Of a stretch of DNA of 64,000 bases, positions 39,873 to 49,370 are shown piece after piece. The DNA is taken from assembly GCF_900094735.1 (NCBI RefSeq), contig NZ_FMBM01000002.1, forward strand, positions 62,001 to 126,000, in the 5' to 3' direction. Positions within the stretch are counted from its first letter, which is position 1; the number at the start of each line of letters is the position of its first letter. The notes under the pieces were generated by a model that saw nothing but the letters and a program-made list of their open reading frames with translations, was not told the DNA's origin and made no database searches. A program made the position numbers and the translations under genes. Source of the stretch: Saliniramus fredricksonii (lineage in GTDB: Bacteria; Pseudomonadota; Alphaproteobacteria; Rhizobiales; Beijerinckiaceae).

Positions 39873-41528
39873 ATGCTTTCGGTCAAGGATCTGATCGTCG
39901 GTTTCCGCACCCGTCGCGGCGCGGTCGAGGCGGTGCGCGGCATCTCCTTCGATCTCGGCCCCGGCGAGACGCTTGGCATCGTCGGCGAATCGGGATCGGG
40001 CAAATCCGTCACCTCCTACGCCCTGATGCGCATCCTCGATGCCGGTGGCAGCATCAATGCGGGCGAGATCAGCTGGAACGGGCAGGATCTGCGCCGGGCG
40101 CGCGAGGGGGCGATGCGGGCGATCCGGGGGCGCGAGATCTCGATGATCTTCCAGAACCCGCGCGCGGCGCTCAACCCGATCCGCAAGATCGGCAAGCAGG
40201 TCGAGGACGTTTTGCTGCAGCATGGCCGGGCGGAGCGTCGTGACGCGAAGGCAAAAGCCATTGCCGCCCTCGAAGCCGTGAAGATTCGCGATGCGGCTGC
40301 GCGCTACCACGCCTATCCGTTCGAACTCTCCGGCGGCATGTGCCAGCGCGTGGTCATCGCCATCGCGCTCGCCTGCAATCCGAAACTCCTGATCGCCGAC
40401 GAACCCACGACCGGGCTCGACATCACCACCCAGAAGGCGGTGATGGACCTGGTGCGCGAGCTGATCCGCGAACGCGGCATGTCAGCGATCATCATTACCC
40501 ATGATCTGGGCCTCGCGTCCCAATACAGCGATCGCCTCGCAGTGATGAAGGATGGCGAGATCGTCGAGAGCGGGGCCTCCGCGACGCTGTTTGCGGCAGC
40601 CCGACACCCCTATACCCGCAAGCTGATCGACGCGACCCCACGCCCGGGTGTCGCAATCCGCGAGCTCCTGCCCGCGGAGGCGCGCGGGCCCGAGCCGCAG
40701 CACAGTCCCGGTCGCCGCAAGCTTGTCGAAGTGGTCGGCCTCGAAAAGACCTTCGCGGGCAAGTCCGGTCCGGTCCAGGCCGTGAAGGGGATCTCCTTCG
40801 ATATCCGCGAAGGACAATCGGTGGGGCTCGTGGGCGAATCGGGCTGCGGCAAGTCGACCACATCCGCCATGCTGGTCCGGCTGCTCGATCCGAGCGCCGG
40901 CGCCATCGTCTTCGACGGCAGCGACATTGCCGGCATTCCCGCCGATCGCTTCGCCCGCGATTCGCGCCGGGGGCGGATCCAGATGGTCTTCCAGGATGCC
41001 ACCGACAGCCTCAACCCGCGCCACAATGCCTTCGATGCGATCGCCGAACCGTTACGGCGACTCGGCGGCATGTCCGGCAAGCGGCTCGGGGTGCGGGTGG
41101 ACGAGCTTGCCCATCTCACCGGTCTGCCGGGACAGCTGCTCACGCGCTACCCGCACCAGCTCTCGGGCGGCCAGAAGGCGCGGGTGGGGATCGCGCGCGC
41201 CATCGCCCTCGATCCCGATTTCCTGATCCTGGACGAGCCCACCGCCGCCCTCGATGTCTCGATCCAGGCGGTGGTGCTCAACCTGCTGGCCGATCTGCGG
41301 GCGCGGCTGAACATGACCTATCTCTTCGTCAGCCACGATCTGAACGTGGTGCGCCTGCTCTGCGACCACGTCCTTGTCATGCGCGACGGGCTCATCGTCG
41401 AGGCCGGGCCGTCGGCAAGGGTGATGCAGGATCCAGAGCATCCCTATACCCGCGAACTCCTCGCCGCTGCGCCGAAACCGCCCATGCTCGACCGGTCCAC
41501 CGGCGAAACCGTCAGAGCCGCAGAGTAA
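39873..41528 (+). CDS. Fused double ATPase of a peptide/opine-type ABC importer
   Basis: The 551-residue cytoplasmic protein joins two ATPase domains that are separate (DppD and DppF) in many systems. Domain 1 has a Walker A GESGSGKSV (about 34), signature LSGGM and Walker B LLIADEPTT. Domain 2 has GESGCGKST (about 325), LSGGQ and LILDEPTAALD. Each half carries the oligopeptide-family C-terminal extension (HPYTRKLI, HPYTRELL). Start ATG 39873 with GAGGAGA. With one such protein the importer is complete. Confidence 0.95.
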   Translation: MLSVKDLIVGFRTRRGAVEAVRGISFDLGPGETLGIVGESGSGKSVTSYALMRILDAGGSINAGEISWNGQDLRRAREGAMRAIRGREISMIFQNPRAALNPIRKIGKQVEDVLLQHGRAERRDAKAKAIAALEAVKIRDAAARYHAYPFELSGGMCQRVVIAIALACNPKLLIADEPTTGLDITTQKAVMDLVRELIRERGMSAIIITHDLGLASQYSDRLAVMKDGEIVESGASATLFAAARHPYTRKLIDATPRPGVAIRELLPAEARGPEPQHSPGRRKLVEVVGLEKTFAGKSGPVQAVKGISFDIREGQSVGLVGESGCGKSTTSAMLVRLLDPSAGAIVFDGSDIAGIPADRFARDSRRGRIQMVFQDATDSLNPRHNAFDAIAEPLRRLGGMSGKRLGVRVDELAHLTGLPGQLLTRYPHQLSGGQKARVGIARAIALDPDFLILDEPTAALDVSIQAVVLNLLADLRARLNMTYLFVSHDLNVVRLLCDHVLVMRDGLIVEAGPSARVMQDPEHPYTRELLAAAPKPPMLDRSTGETVRAAE

Positions 41529-41539
41529 AGGAGCGCCTC

Positions 41540-43369
41540 ATGTCCCTCGATCCTGCCCTGGCTGCGGATCATGCCGCCGGCCTCGAAGACCTGCCCTGCA
41601 CCCTGGCAGATCTGCGCGCGGCCTATGCAGACGGCATCACGCCGCGCGCCGTGATGACCGCATTGCTGGCGCGGCTGGCGGATATCGATGATCCGGGAAT
41701 CTTCATCCATCTCGAAGTGGCGCAAACCCTTCTGGCGCAAGCCGATGCGCTCGGCGCCTTCGATCCCGCCCGTCCGCTCTGGGGCGTGCCCTTCGCCGTG
41801 AAGGACAATATCGACGTGGCCGGCATGCCGACCAGTGCCGGCTGCGAGGCCTTTACCCGTTATCCGCAAACCGATGCCTTCGCCGTGGCGCGGCTGCGTG
41901 AAGCCGGGGCGATCCCCATCGGAAAGACCAATCTCGACCAGTTCGCCACCGGTCTCGTCGGCACCCGCACCCCGCACCCCGTGCCGCGCAACGCCCTCGA
42001 TCCGGCGATCGTCCCCGGCGGCTCCTCCTCCGGCTCCGCCGTGGTGGTGGCCCATGGGGTGGTGCCCTTCGCGCTTGGAACCGATACGGCGGGATCGGGC
42101 CGGGTGCCGGCGGCGCTTAACGGGATTGTCGGCCTCAAACCGACGCTGGGCGCGGTCTCCGCCGGCGGTGTCGTTCCCGCCTGCCGCACCCTCGACACGA
42201 TCTCGGTCTTCGCCCGCAACGTCGAGGACGCCCATGCCGTCTGTGCCGTGATGGCGGGTTACGACGCGGCGGATGCCTATGCGCGGCCCCTGCGCATGGC
42301 GCCCCCGCCGGCGCCGCTTCCCGCACCGCGCATCGCGGTTCCCGATCACGCGAGCCTGCGCTTCTTCGGTGACAGCCTGCAGGCGGAGAGTTTCTCGGCG
42401 ACGCTCGAGACCCTGCGTCGGCGCGGGGCCGAGATCACCCCCATCGATTTCGGGCCGTTCCACGATGTCGCACAGATGCTCTATGACGGCGCCTGGGTGG
42501 CCGAGCGCTACAGCGTGATCGCGGAACTTATGGAGAGCGAGCCCGAGGCGATCCATCCGGTCACCCGGGAGGTGATCGGCAAGGCGCGGGGGATGAGCGC
42601 TCTGGATGCCTTTCGCGGGATCTATCGCCTCGCGGAGCTGCGGCGGCACTGCGTGCAGCTGATGGCGGATTTCGATTATCTCGTCGTGCCGAGCATCCCG
42701 CGTTTCTACAGCTGCGCCGATCTCGCCGCCGATCCGATCACGCCCAACAGCAATCTCGGGACCTATACCAATTTCGTCAATCTGCTCGATCTCTGCGCGC
42801 TCACCGTCCCCGTCGCGCCGCGCGAGGACGGGCGTCCGGGCAGCGTGACGCTGATCGGCCGGGCGGGAGCCGACGGGCGGCTCGCGACGGAGGCGTCACG
42901 GCTCACGCGGGCGGTGGCGGGGATCGCCGCCCCCGCGATGCCGGCGGAACCGGCCGATGACGAGATGGCGATCGCGGTCTGCGGCGCGCATATGGCCGGG
43001 CTTCCCCTGAACGGCCAGCTTCTGGAACTGGGCGGGCGCTTCCTGCACGAAGCCCGCACGGCTCCATGTTACGGCTTCCACGCCCTCGCCGGCGGCCCGC
43101 CGGCGCGTCCCGGCCTGGTGCGCCGGGAAAGCGGCGGCCACGCTATTGCTTTGGAAATCTGGGCCCTGCCGCAAACCGCGATCGGTGCGCTGCTTGCGCA
43201 GATCCCCGCCCCGCTCGGGCTGGGCCGGATCGCACTGGAAGATGGCAGTTTTGTCACCGGTTTCCTGTGTGAGAGCGCCGGCCTTGCCGGCGCGCAGGAT
43301 ATCAGCGGCTTCGGCGGCTGGCGCGGTTACCTTGCGTCGCGCCAGGCCGGCGACGCTGCGCGGGCCTGA
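41540..43369 (+). CDS. atzF: Allophanate hydrolase
   Basis: The 609-residue enzyme splits allophanate into ammonia and CO2. It has the amidase-signature domain (1 to about 450), with Lys88 (FAVKDN), cis-Ser162 (GGSSSGSA) and nucleophile Ser186 (GTDTAGSGRVPA). These residues align with AtzF Lys91, Ser165 and Ser189, offset by three. The C-terminal domain (about 470-600, gamma-glutamyl-cyclotransferase-like) is also present and separates AtzF from general amidases. AAGGAG precedes the start. Neither urea carboxylase nor biuret or cyanuric-acid hydrolase is adjacent, so the source of allophanate must lie elsewhere or come from the imported substrate. Confidence 0.92.
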   Translation: MSLDPALAADHAAGLEDLPCTLADLRAAYADGITPRAVMTALLARLADIDDPGIFIHLEVAQTLLAQADALGAFDPARPLWGVPFAVKDNIDVAGMPTSAGCEAFTRYPQTDAFAVARLREAGAIPIGKTNLDQFATGLVGTRTPHPVPRNALDPAIVPGGSSSGSAVVVAHGVVPFALGTDTAGSGRVPAALNGIVGLKPTLGAVSAGGVVPACRTLDTISVFARNVEDAHAVCAVMAGYDAADAYARPLRMAPPPAPLPAPRIAVPDHASLRFFGDSLQAESFSATLETLRRRGAEITPIDFGPFHDVAQMLYDGAWVAERYSVIAELMESEPEAIHPVTREVIGKARGMSALDAFRGIYRLAELRRHCVQLMADFDYLVVPSIPRFYSCADLAADPITPNSNLGTYTNFVNLLDLCALTVPVAPREDGRPGSVTLIGRAGADGRLATEASRLTRAVAGIAAPAMPAEPADDEMAIAVCGAHMAGLPLNGQLLELGGRFLHEARTAPCYGFHALAGGPPARPGLVRRESGGHAIALEIWALPQTAIGALLAQIPAPLGLGRIALEDGSFVTGFLCESAGLAGAQDISGFGGWRGYLASRQAGDAARA

Positions 43370-43482
43370 ACAGAACGCGGTGGCGAATTTCCGCTTCGGT
43401 TTCCCCCCGGAATCAGGCTAGAAGCGCCCATGCGGACAGGCCTGCGCCGTCCGTTTCCGACAGCGCGATCATCGAGGCATGC

Positions 43483-43899
43483 ATGGCTTACTGGCTGTTC
43501 AAATCCGAACCGGATGTCTGGTCCTTCGAGATGCAGATGGAGCGTGGCGACAGGGGCGAGCATTGGGACGGGGTGCGTAATCATCTGGCCAAGAAGCAGA
43601 TGATGGCCATGAAGACCGGCGATCGCGGTTTCTTCTACCATTCCAATATCGGCAAGGAGATCGTCGGTATCGTCGAGGTGATCCGCGAATTCTATCCCGA
43701 CCACACCGATCCGAGCGGGCGCTTCGGCATGGTCGATATCAAGGCTATCGAGCCGTTGAAGAATCCGGTCTCGCTGGCTGCGATCAAGGAAGAGCCGCGT
43801 CTGGCCGAGATGGCGCTGGTCAAGCAGTCGCGTCTTTCCGTGCAACCGGTAACGGAAGAAGAATGGGCCATCGTTCTGGAAATGGCCGGGATGCGCTGA
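43483..43899 (+). CDS. EVE domain protein
   Basis: The 138-residue protein is a single EVE domain, from MAYWLFKSEPDVWSFEMQ through WDGVRNHLAKKQMM to GDRGFFYHSN. EVE is a PUA-like fold that binds modified bases in nucleic acids. Free-standing bacterial forms resemble thymocyte nuclear protein 1. It stands alone between atzF and the convergent hydroxylase gene, so its role is probably general RNA or DNA modification sensing. Confidence 0.93.
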   Translation: MAYWLFKSEPDVWSFEMQMERGDRGEHWDGVRNHLAKKQMMAMKTGDRGFFYHSNIGKEIVGIVEVIREFYPDHTDPSGRFGMVDIKAIEPLKNPVSLAAIKEEPRLAEMALVKQSRLSVQPVTEEEWAIVLEMAGMR

Positions 43900-43906
43900 C
43901 GGCGCC

Positions 43907-46240
43907 TTACCCTGCCGCCTGCTTCTTCAACTCCGCTCGCGTCTTGGGCTTTCCACGAATGCGCAGATCCTCGAGGTCGGTACGCTCGCGCACGGCGTTG
44001 CGCATGAGCTGATCCTGGCCGGGCTGATATTGCGGCGGGCAGGGCATGTTCTCGGCCTGATACCAGGCCGCCGCCTGCATCGTGAAGAACGGGTTGGTGA
44101 GATACGGGCGCCCCAGCGCCACCAGATCGGCGCGCCCTGCCGCGAGGATGGTGTTGACCTGATCGGCATCGGTGATGTTGCCCACGCACATCGTCGCCAC
44201 ATGCGCCTCGTTGCGGATCTGGTCCGAGAACGGCGTCTGGAACATGCGCCCGAAGATCGGGCGTGCCTCGCGCACGGTCTGGCCGGTGGAGACATCGACG
44301 AGATCGACCCCGGCCTGCGCGAAGGCCTCCGCGATCGCCACCGCATCCTCGCCGGTGATCCCGCCCTCGACCCAGTCGGTGGCGGAAATGCGCACCGACA
44401 TCGGCTTGTGCGCCGGCCAGGCCTCGCGCATGGCGGTGAAGACCTCCAGCGGAAAGCGCAGGCGGTTTTCGAGGCTGCCGCCATAGGCGTCCTTGCGGGT
44501 ATTGGTGAGCGGTGAGAGAAAGCTCGCCAGCAGATAACCATGGGCGCAATGCAGTTCGAGCATGTCGAAGCCACAGGCCTCCCCGCGCCGCGTCGCCGCG
44601 ACGAATTGCGCCGTCACTGCATCCATCTCCTCGCGGCTGATCTCGCGCGGCACCTGGCTGTCGGGGAAATAGGGGATGGGGGAGGCGGAGGTGATGTCCC
44701 AGGCGCCCTCTTCGAGGGGCCGGTCCATGCCCTCCCACATCAGCTTGCTCGCACCTTTTCGCCCGGCATGGCCGAGTTGCAGGCAGATCTTCGTCTGTGA
44801 ATTGGCATGGACAAAATCGACGATGCGCGTCCAGGCCTCCTGCTGCGCGTCGTTCCACAGCCCGGTACAGCCCGGCGTGATCCGCGCCTGCGGCGAGATG
44901 CAGGTCATCTCGGTGAACATCAGCCCCGGCCCGCCGATGGCGCGCGAACCGTAATGCACCATGTGCCAGTCGCCGGGCAGGCCGTCCCTGGCGGAATACA
45001 TGCACATCGGGCTCATCACCGCGCGGTTTTGCACCACCATCTCGCGCAGGCGAAACGGCTGGAACATCGGCACTTGCGGGTTGTCCGTATCGACGTCAAA
45101 GCCGGCTTCGCGCACCTGCTGCGCAAAATGCCGGTCGATCGCCGCGACGAATTCCGGCGCGCGCAGGCGCAGATTGTCATAGGTAATCGCCTTGGCGCGG
45201 GTCATCACGCCGAAGGCGAATTGCACGGGATGGAAATTCCAGAACCGGGCCACATGCTCGAACCAGACCAGCGACACGTCCGCCGCGTGCTGCGTCTTCT
45301 CGGTTTCCTCGCGGCGCGTCGATTCGAAGCGATCGAGCGCGCCGGCCACGCTGCCATCCTTGCGGAAACACTCGTAGAGATGGATCGCATCCTCCATGGC
45401 GAGCTTGGTGCCCGAGCCGATGGAGAAATGCGCGCTCGCCTTGGCATCGCCGAGCAGGACCATGTTGTCCTTGACCCAGCGCGCATTGCGGATCATCGGG
45501 AAATTGCGCCAGATCGAGCGGTTGGTGATGACGGGGTGGCCGTCGAGCGCATCGGCGAAGATTTCCTGCATCAGCGCCGCCGATTGCGCCTCGTCCATCC
45601 GGTCGAGGCCGGCGCGTTCGAAGGTCTGCGCATCGGTCTCGAACACCCAGGTCGAGCGTCCCGTCTCGTATTGATAGGCATGGGCGATGAAGGGGCCCGA
45701 TTGCGTCTCGCGGAAGATGAAGGTGAAGGCGTCGAGCGGCTTCGTCGAGCCCATCCAGGTGAACTTGTTGGGCCGCAGATCGACCTGCGTGCCGAAATGA
45801 TCCTCGTGCCTTGCACGAAACCGGCTGTTGATCCCGTCGGCGATCACGACGAGATCGGCATCGAGCGCGCGCTCATCGTCGATCTCGCTCTCGAAGACGA
45901 GTGCGATGCCCAGTTCCCGGGCACGCTCCTGCAGGATCAGAAGCAGCGTGCGCCGCGAGCAGCCGCAGAAGCCGTTGCCGCCGATGCGGAAGCTCTCCCC
46001 CTTGAAATGGATGTCGATATCATCCCAATAGGCGAATTCCCGGGTGATCCGGTCGTAGCTCGGCTTGTCGTAGGCCTCGAAATTGTCGAGCGTGGCATCG
46101 GAGAAGACCACCCCGAAGCCGAATGTGTCGTCCGGGCGGTTGCGCTCATAGACGGTGATCGCGTGGCCGGGATCCTGCTTCTTCATCAGGATCGCGAAAT
46201 ACAGGCCCGCCGGCCCGCCTCCGATGACGGCGATCTTCAT
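43907..46240 (-). CDS. Bifunctional salicylyl-CoA 5-hydroxylase/Old Yellow Enzyme-type oxidoreductase
   Basis: This 777-residue fusion has an N-terminal FAD monooxygenase (1 to about 390: [16 protein letters not shown], then [20 protein letters not shown]). The C-terminal domain (about 400-770) is Old Yellow Enzyme-like: MSPMCMYSA, the active-site HAGRKG loop, and [17 protein letters not shown] with [10 protein letters not shown]. In related proteins it hydroxylates salicylyl-CoA to gentisyl-CoA in aromatic degradation. No other aromatic-pathway gene lies nearby. ATG 46240 has AAGGGGA upstream. A palindromic operator sits about 70 bp upstream. Confidence 0.88.
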   Translation of the reverse strand: MKIAVIGGGPAGLYFAILMKKQDPGHAITVYERNRPDDTFGFGVVFSDATLDNFEAYDKPSYDRITREFAYWDDIDIHFKGESFRIGGNGFCGCSRRTLLLILQERARELGIALVFESEIDDERALDADLVVIADGINSRFRARHEDHFGTQVDLRPNKFTWMGSTKPLDAFTFIFRETQSGPFIAHAYQYETGRSTWVFETDAQTFERAGLDRMDEAQSAALMQEIFADALDGHPVITNRSIWRNFPMIRNARWVKDNMVLLGDAKASAHFSIGSGTKLAMEDAIHLYECFRKDGSVAGALDRFESTRREETEKTQHAADVSLVWFEHVARFWNFHPVQFAFGVMTRAKAITYDNLRLRAPEFVAAIDRHFAQQVREAGFDVDTDNPQVPMFQPFRLREMVVQNRAVMSPMCMYSARDGLPGDWHMVHYGSRAIGGPGLMFTEMTCISPQARITPGCTGLWNDAQQEAWTRIVDFVHANSQTKICLQLGHAGRKGASKLMWEGMDRPLEEGAWDITSASPIPYFPDSQVPREISREEMDAVTAQFVAATRRGEACGFDMLELHCAHGYLLASFLSPLTNTRKDAYGGSLENRLRFPLEVFTAMREAWPAHKPMSVRISATDWVEGGITGEDAVAIAEAFAQAGVDLVDVSTGQTVREARPIFGRMFQTPFSDQIRNEAHVATMCVGNITDADQVNTILAAGRADLVALGRPYLTNPFFTMQAAAWYQAENMPCPPQYQPGQDQLMRNAVRERTDLEDLRIRGKPKTRAELKKQAAG

Positions 46241-46290
46241 GATGCTGTCCCCTTGTCGCACGCGGTTCCCGCGCGTCATTCCACGTCCCG

Positions 46291-46320
46291 ATGACGTCAT
46301 GGAAATAATTTAAGCTTAAA
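46291..46320. promoter_or_regulatory. Palindromic operator region before the hydroxylase gene
   Basis: TTTAAGCTTAAA (46309-46320) is a perfect 12-bp palindrome inside an AT-rich AATAATT...AATAATTTT context, unusual for this GC-rich DNA. ATGACGTCAT (46291-46300) next to it is a second perfect palindrome. Such sites suit MarR/TetR-like dimers that control aromatic-acyl-CoA genes; the regulator is not known. Confidence 0.5.
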
Positions 46321-46441
46321 ATAATTTTACGCGCAAGCAGCGGGCAGGAAGGGCCAGCCGGGACATCTCGCCGCTGCCCTTGGGGAACCGCTCAACACGC
46401 CTGGCGTTGCCCTCGCTCGACAGCTCAAGGGAGACCCGGCT

Positions 46442-46522
46442 ATGTTGCGTGGTGGACTGTTATGGTTTCTCGGCATTCCCTTGCCGATCGTGATCCTGCT
46501 GCTGCTTTTCGGGATCATCTGA
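46442..46522 (+). CDS. 26-residue hydrophobic membrane peptide
   Basis: The product MLRGGLLWFLGIPLPIVILL continues with LLFGII and then a TGA stop. It is one membrane helix with a single basic residue at the N-terminus, which predicts an N-in orientation. A strong Shine-Dalgarno, AAGGGAGA (46427-46434), stands eight bases before the ATG. I recall similar very short proteins of the W-(L/F)-(I/L)-G-(I/V)-P-(I/L)-P-I type in alphaproteobacteria, but no function. It reads divergently from the hydroxylase gene and toward the convergent selO gene. Confidence 0.6.
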   Translation: MLRGGLLWFLGIPLPIVILLLLFGII

Positions 46523-46575
46523 GGCGCCAGCACAGGGGCGCGCGGGCGGGCGACAGGTGACGTCCGCACCGCTGA

Positions 46576-48114
46576 TCAGGTGCCGCAGAAGGTCAGCGTC
46601 ACACGTTCATGTGCTTGCGGCGGTGCCAGGAAGGCCGCATGTTGCGGCTTGTCGGCGAAGGGCTCGGCCAGAACCTGCATCAACTCGTCGAACGGCCCGA
46701 AATCATCGCGCATGACGGCGGCGTCGATCATGGCCTCGACACGGTGATTGCGCGGGATGATGGCCGGATTGACCGCACGCATGGCTTTCGCGGTCTCGCG
46801 CGGCGCAGTCGCTTCCATCGCGATTCGCGCGCGCCAGCGCGGTAGCCAGGCGTGGATCGCGTCGCCCTGCGCGAACAGATCGCGGATCGTCTCATCGGCC
46901 CCGTCATCAAAGACGGCGTCAGTGAGGCCCCGGAAAGTCAGGGTGAAATCGGCGCCGCCCTGATGCATCGCTTCGAGCAGATCCTCGATCAGCGCGTCAT
47001 CGCCTTCCGCTTCCCGTTCGAGACCGATCTTCGCCCGCATGTGGGCGCGCCAATGTGCCCGGTAGCGTTCGGGGAAGGTGGCGAGGATTTCGCCGAGCCG
47101 GGCAATGCCGCGCTCGGTATCCTCATCCACATGCGGCAGCAGCGCTTCGGCGAGGCGCGCCAGATTCCACGGCGCGATCCGCGGCTGGTTGACATAGGCA
47201 TAGCGCCCGTATTCATCGACAAAGCTGAATTTTGTTGCCGGGTCATAGGCATCCATGAAGGCGCAGGGGCCGTAATCGATGGTCTCGCCCGAGATCGCCA
47301 TGTTGTCCGTATTCATCACGCCATGAATGAAACCGAGGCTCATCCAGTGGGCGACGAGCGCCGCCTGGCGCTCCAGCACCTCCTGATAGAAGCCGATATG
47401 TCGATCCGGCTGGCCGGCGAGCTGCGGGCAATGGCGGGCGATGGCGTGATCGGCGAGGGTCGCCACGGCCTCGTGGTCGCCCTGCGCGGCGAAATACTGG
47501 AACGTCCCCACCCGGATATGGCTCGCGGCCACGCGGGTGACGATGCCGCCGGGCAGAAACGCGTCACGCACCACCTGCTCGCCGGTGGTGACGGCGGCGA
47601 GCGCCCGTGTCGTCGGGACACCGAGCGCATGCATCGCCTCGCTGACGACATATTCGCGCAGGACCGGCCCGAGCGCCGCGCGCCCGTCACCGCGCCGGGA
47701 AAAGGGCGTGCGGCCCGAACCCTTCAGCTGGATGTCGCGGCGTTGCCCGTCACGATCGATCACTTCGCCGAGCAGAATGGCGCGGCCATCGCCCAGCTGC
47801 GGCGTATAATGGCCGAATTGATGGCCGGCATAGGCCATTGCCAGCGGTTCCGCGCCTTTTGGCAGGATGTTGCCGGCGAAGATCTGCGCGCCTTGCGGCG
47901 AATCGAGCGCCTGCGCATCGAGGCCGAGCTCCTCGGCTAGGTCGTGATTGAGGCGGATCAGACGGGGCGCTTCGACAGGTGCCGGCGGCAGCTTCGCGTG
48001 GAACCGGTCGGGCAGGCGGGCATAGCTGTTGTCGAAGACGAAACCGCCGATCGCGGTATCGTCTGCGAGAGGCCCGGTATCCCGCGTCGGGAATTCAGGT
48101 GAGGTCGAGGGCAT
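46576..48114 (-). CDS. selO: Protein adenylyltransferase SelO (YdiU)
   Basis: The 512-residue pseudokinase-fold enzyme transfers AMP to Ser, Thr or Tyr of proteins, linked to redox balance. AYAGHQFGHYTPQLGDGRA, IQLKGSGRTPFSRRGDGRAA and the metal-binding GVMNTDNMAISGETIDYGP (Asn and Asp) are intact. It ends in FCGT, with Cys where eukaryotic SelO has selenocysteine. The start overlaps the DUF2237 gene by 20 bp, implying co-translation. Confidence 0.96.
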   Translation of the reverse strand: MPSTSPEFPTRDTGPLADDTAIGGFVFDNSYARLPDRFHAKLPPAPVEAPRLIRLNHDLAEELGLDAQALDSPQGAQIFAGNILPKGAEPLAMAYAGHQFGHYTPQLGDGRAILLGEVIDRDGQRRDIQLKGSGRTPFSRRGDGRAALGPVLREYVVSEAMHALGVPTTRALAAVTTGEQVVRDAFLPGGIVTRVAASHIRVGTFQYFAAQGDHEAVATLADHAIARHCPQLAGQPDRHIGFYQEVLERQAALVAHWMSLGFIHGVMNTDNMAISGETIDYGPCAFMDAYDPATKFSFVDEYGRYAYVNQPRIAPWNLARLAEALLPHVDEDTERGIARLGEILATFPERYRAHWRAHMRAKIGLEREAEGDDALIEDLLEAMHQGGADFTLTFRGLTDAVFDDGADETIRDLFAQGDAIHAWLPRWRARIAMEATAPRETAKAMRAVNPAIIPRNHRVEAMIDAAVMRDDFGPFDELMQVLAEPFADKPQHAAFLAPPQAHERVTLTFCGT

Positions 48115-48517
48115 GCGCCTTCAGCTCCTGCAGATCGATGATGTCGAGGGCGCGCTCATGCGTCGCGGCGAGCGAGACCGGCGGGGCAACGCCGGCTTCC
48201 AGCGCCTCGCGCCAGCGAAGGGCGCACAGGCACCAGCGATCCCCCGGTTGCAGCCCCGGAAAACCGAATTCGGGGCGCGGCGTCATCAGGTCGTTGCCGC
48301 GGTCACGCGAATATTCGAGGAATTCCCGGGTCACCTGGGCGCAGACCACGTGACGCCCGACATCCTCCGGACCCGTTTCGCAGCAGCCGTCACGGAAAAA
48401 TCCCGTCATCGGGGAGATCGAGCAGGTCGCGAGCGGTTCGCCGAAGACGTTGCGGCTCTCCGCTGAAGCGGGTGGCCCGTCGGTCGATGGGGCATCTTCG
48501 CCCTGTTGGCGCTTCAT
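48095..48517 (-). CDS. DUF2237 family protein
   Basis: The 140-residue protein matches DUF2237: NVFGEPLATCSISPMTGFFR, DGCCETGPEDVGRHVVCAQV and RPEFGFPGLQPGDRWCLCA. The many conserved Cys residues suggest metal binding or disulfides. The function is unknown. It is paired with selO, whose start lies inside its end. Confidence 0.92.
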   Translation of the reverse strand: MKRQQGEDAPSTDGPPASAESRNVFGEPLATCSISPMTGFFRDGCCETGPEDVGRHVVCAQVTREFLEYSRDRGNDLMTPRPEFGFPGLQPGDRWCLCALRWREALEAGVAPPVSLAATHERALDIIDLQELKAHALDLT

Positions 48518-48704
48518 GATGAACCTGTCGGGTTGTCAGCGTTGATCTACGGCGCATTCGCCGGAATGATGCTCTTGAGGGACGCCACACACTCACCTCC
48601 GGATCGCACCGCGCGAATCCCGTGGCCAGCGAGGCCGATGCTTATGAAAGATTGGGGCGTTGCAGGCGCTTGTCAATATGATAGCGAAACGATACATTGA
48701 CGTC

Positions 48705-49358
48705 ATGAAACGCAATCCTCCAGCGACGCGCGCGTCCGATGCGCCGGAATCCGCATCGGCGGCCAGCGGGCCCGATGCCGAGCTGGCAGCGGATCTGATC
48801 GTGCATCTGGCGCGGATTGCCCGGTCCGGAGAGGATCCGGGGGAGACGAAGAGCCGCAATTCCGTGCAGCGCCTGAGCGCGGCGCAATGGGCGGCCTTGC
48901 GTTACATGGCGCGCGCCAATCCGTTCTCGCGCACCCCCTCGGCCTTTGCCCGCTATCACGGCACGACACGCGGCACCGCCTCGCAGACGATCAAATCGCT
49001 GGTCGCGGCCGGATTGCTGACCCGTGCGCGTGATGATCGCGACCGTCGCAGCGTGCGCTTTGCTCTGACGCCGTCCGGTGAGGCATGTCTGGCCGAGGAT
49101 GGCGCCTGCGCCCTCGTGCAGGCCGTCGCCGATCTGCCCGCCGACCAGCGCGAGAACCTGATCGTGACCATGCGTCGGCTGGCCGGCGAGATCGCCGTCA
49201 GCCATGGCGCGCCGTGTTTCGGCTGCTGCCAGGATTGCCGCCATCTGCGTGAGCGTGATGCCTGCGCTGGTTATTGCGCCCAGGTCGACGCGCCGCTCAG
49301 CCTGGATGACATGCATCTGCTCTGCGCTGATTTCGAGGCGGCGGTCGAAAGCGGCTGA
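48705..49358 (+). CDS. MarR-family regulator with a C-terminal cysteine cluster
   Basis: The 217-residue protein has a MarR winged helix (about 55-150; LSAAQWAALRYMARANPFSR, TASQTIKSLVAAGLLTRARD with a DRRSVRFALT wing). After it comes an extra segment, APCFGCCQDCRHLRERDACA and then GYC, holding six Cys and one His. Such a cluster could bind zinc, an Fe-S centre or act as a thiol sensor; I recall similar tails in some MarR proteins. The start is uncertain: ATG 48705 looks standard, but an ATG at 48678 is in frame and neither has a strong Shine-Dalgarno. Confidence 0.82.
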   Translation: MKRNPPATRASDAPESASAASGPDAELAADLIVHLARIARSGEDPGETKSRNSVQRLSAAQWAALRYMARANPFSRTPSAFARYHGTTRGTASQTIKSLVAAGLLTRARDDRDRRSVRFALTPSGEACLAEDGACALVQAVADLPADQRENLIVTMRRLAGEIAVSHGAPCFGCCQDCRHLRERDACAGYCAQVDAPLSLDDMHLLCADFEAAVESG

Positions 49359-49370
49359 CGCCCGCCGGCC

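Noticed and set aside
48678-48700. ATAGCGAAACGATA as a MarR operator
   Set aside because: The two halves do not form a true dyad when compared base by base.
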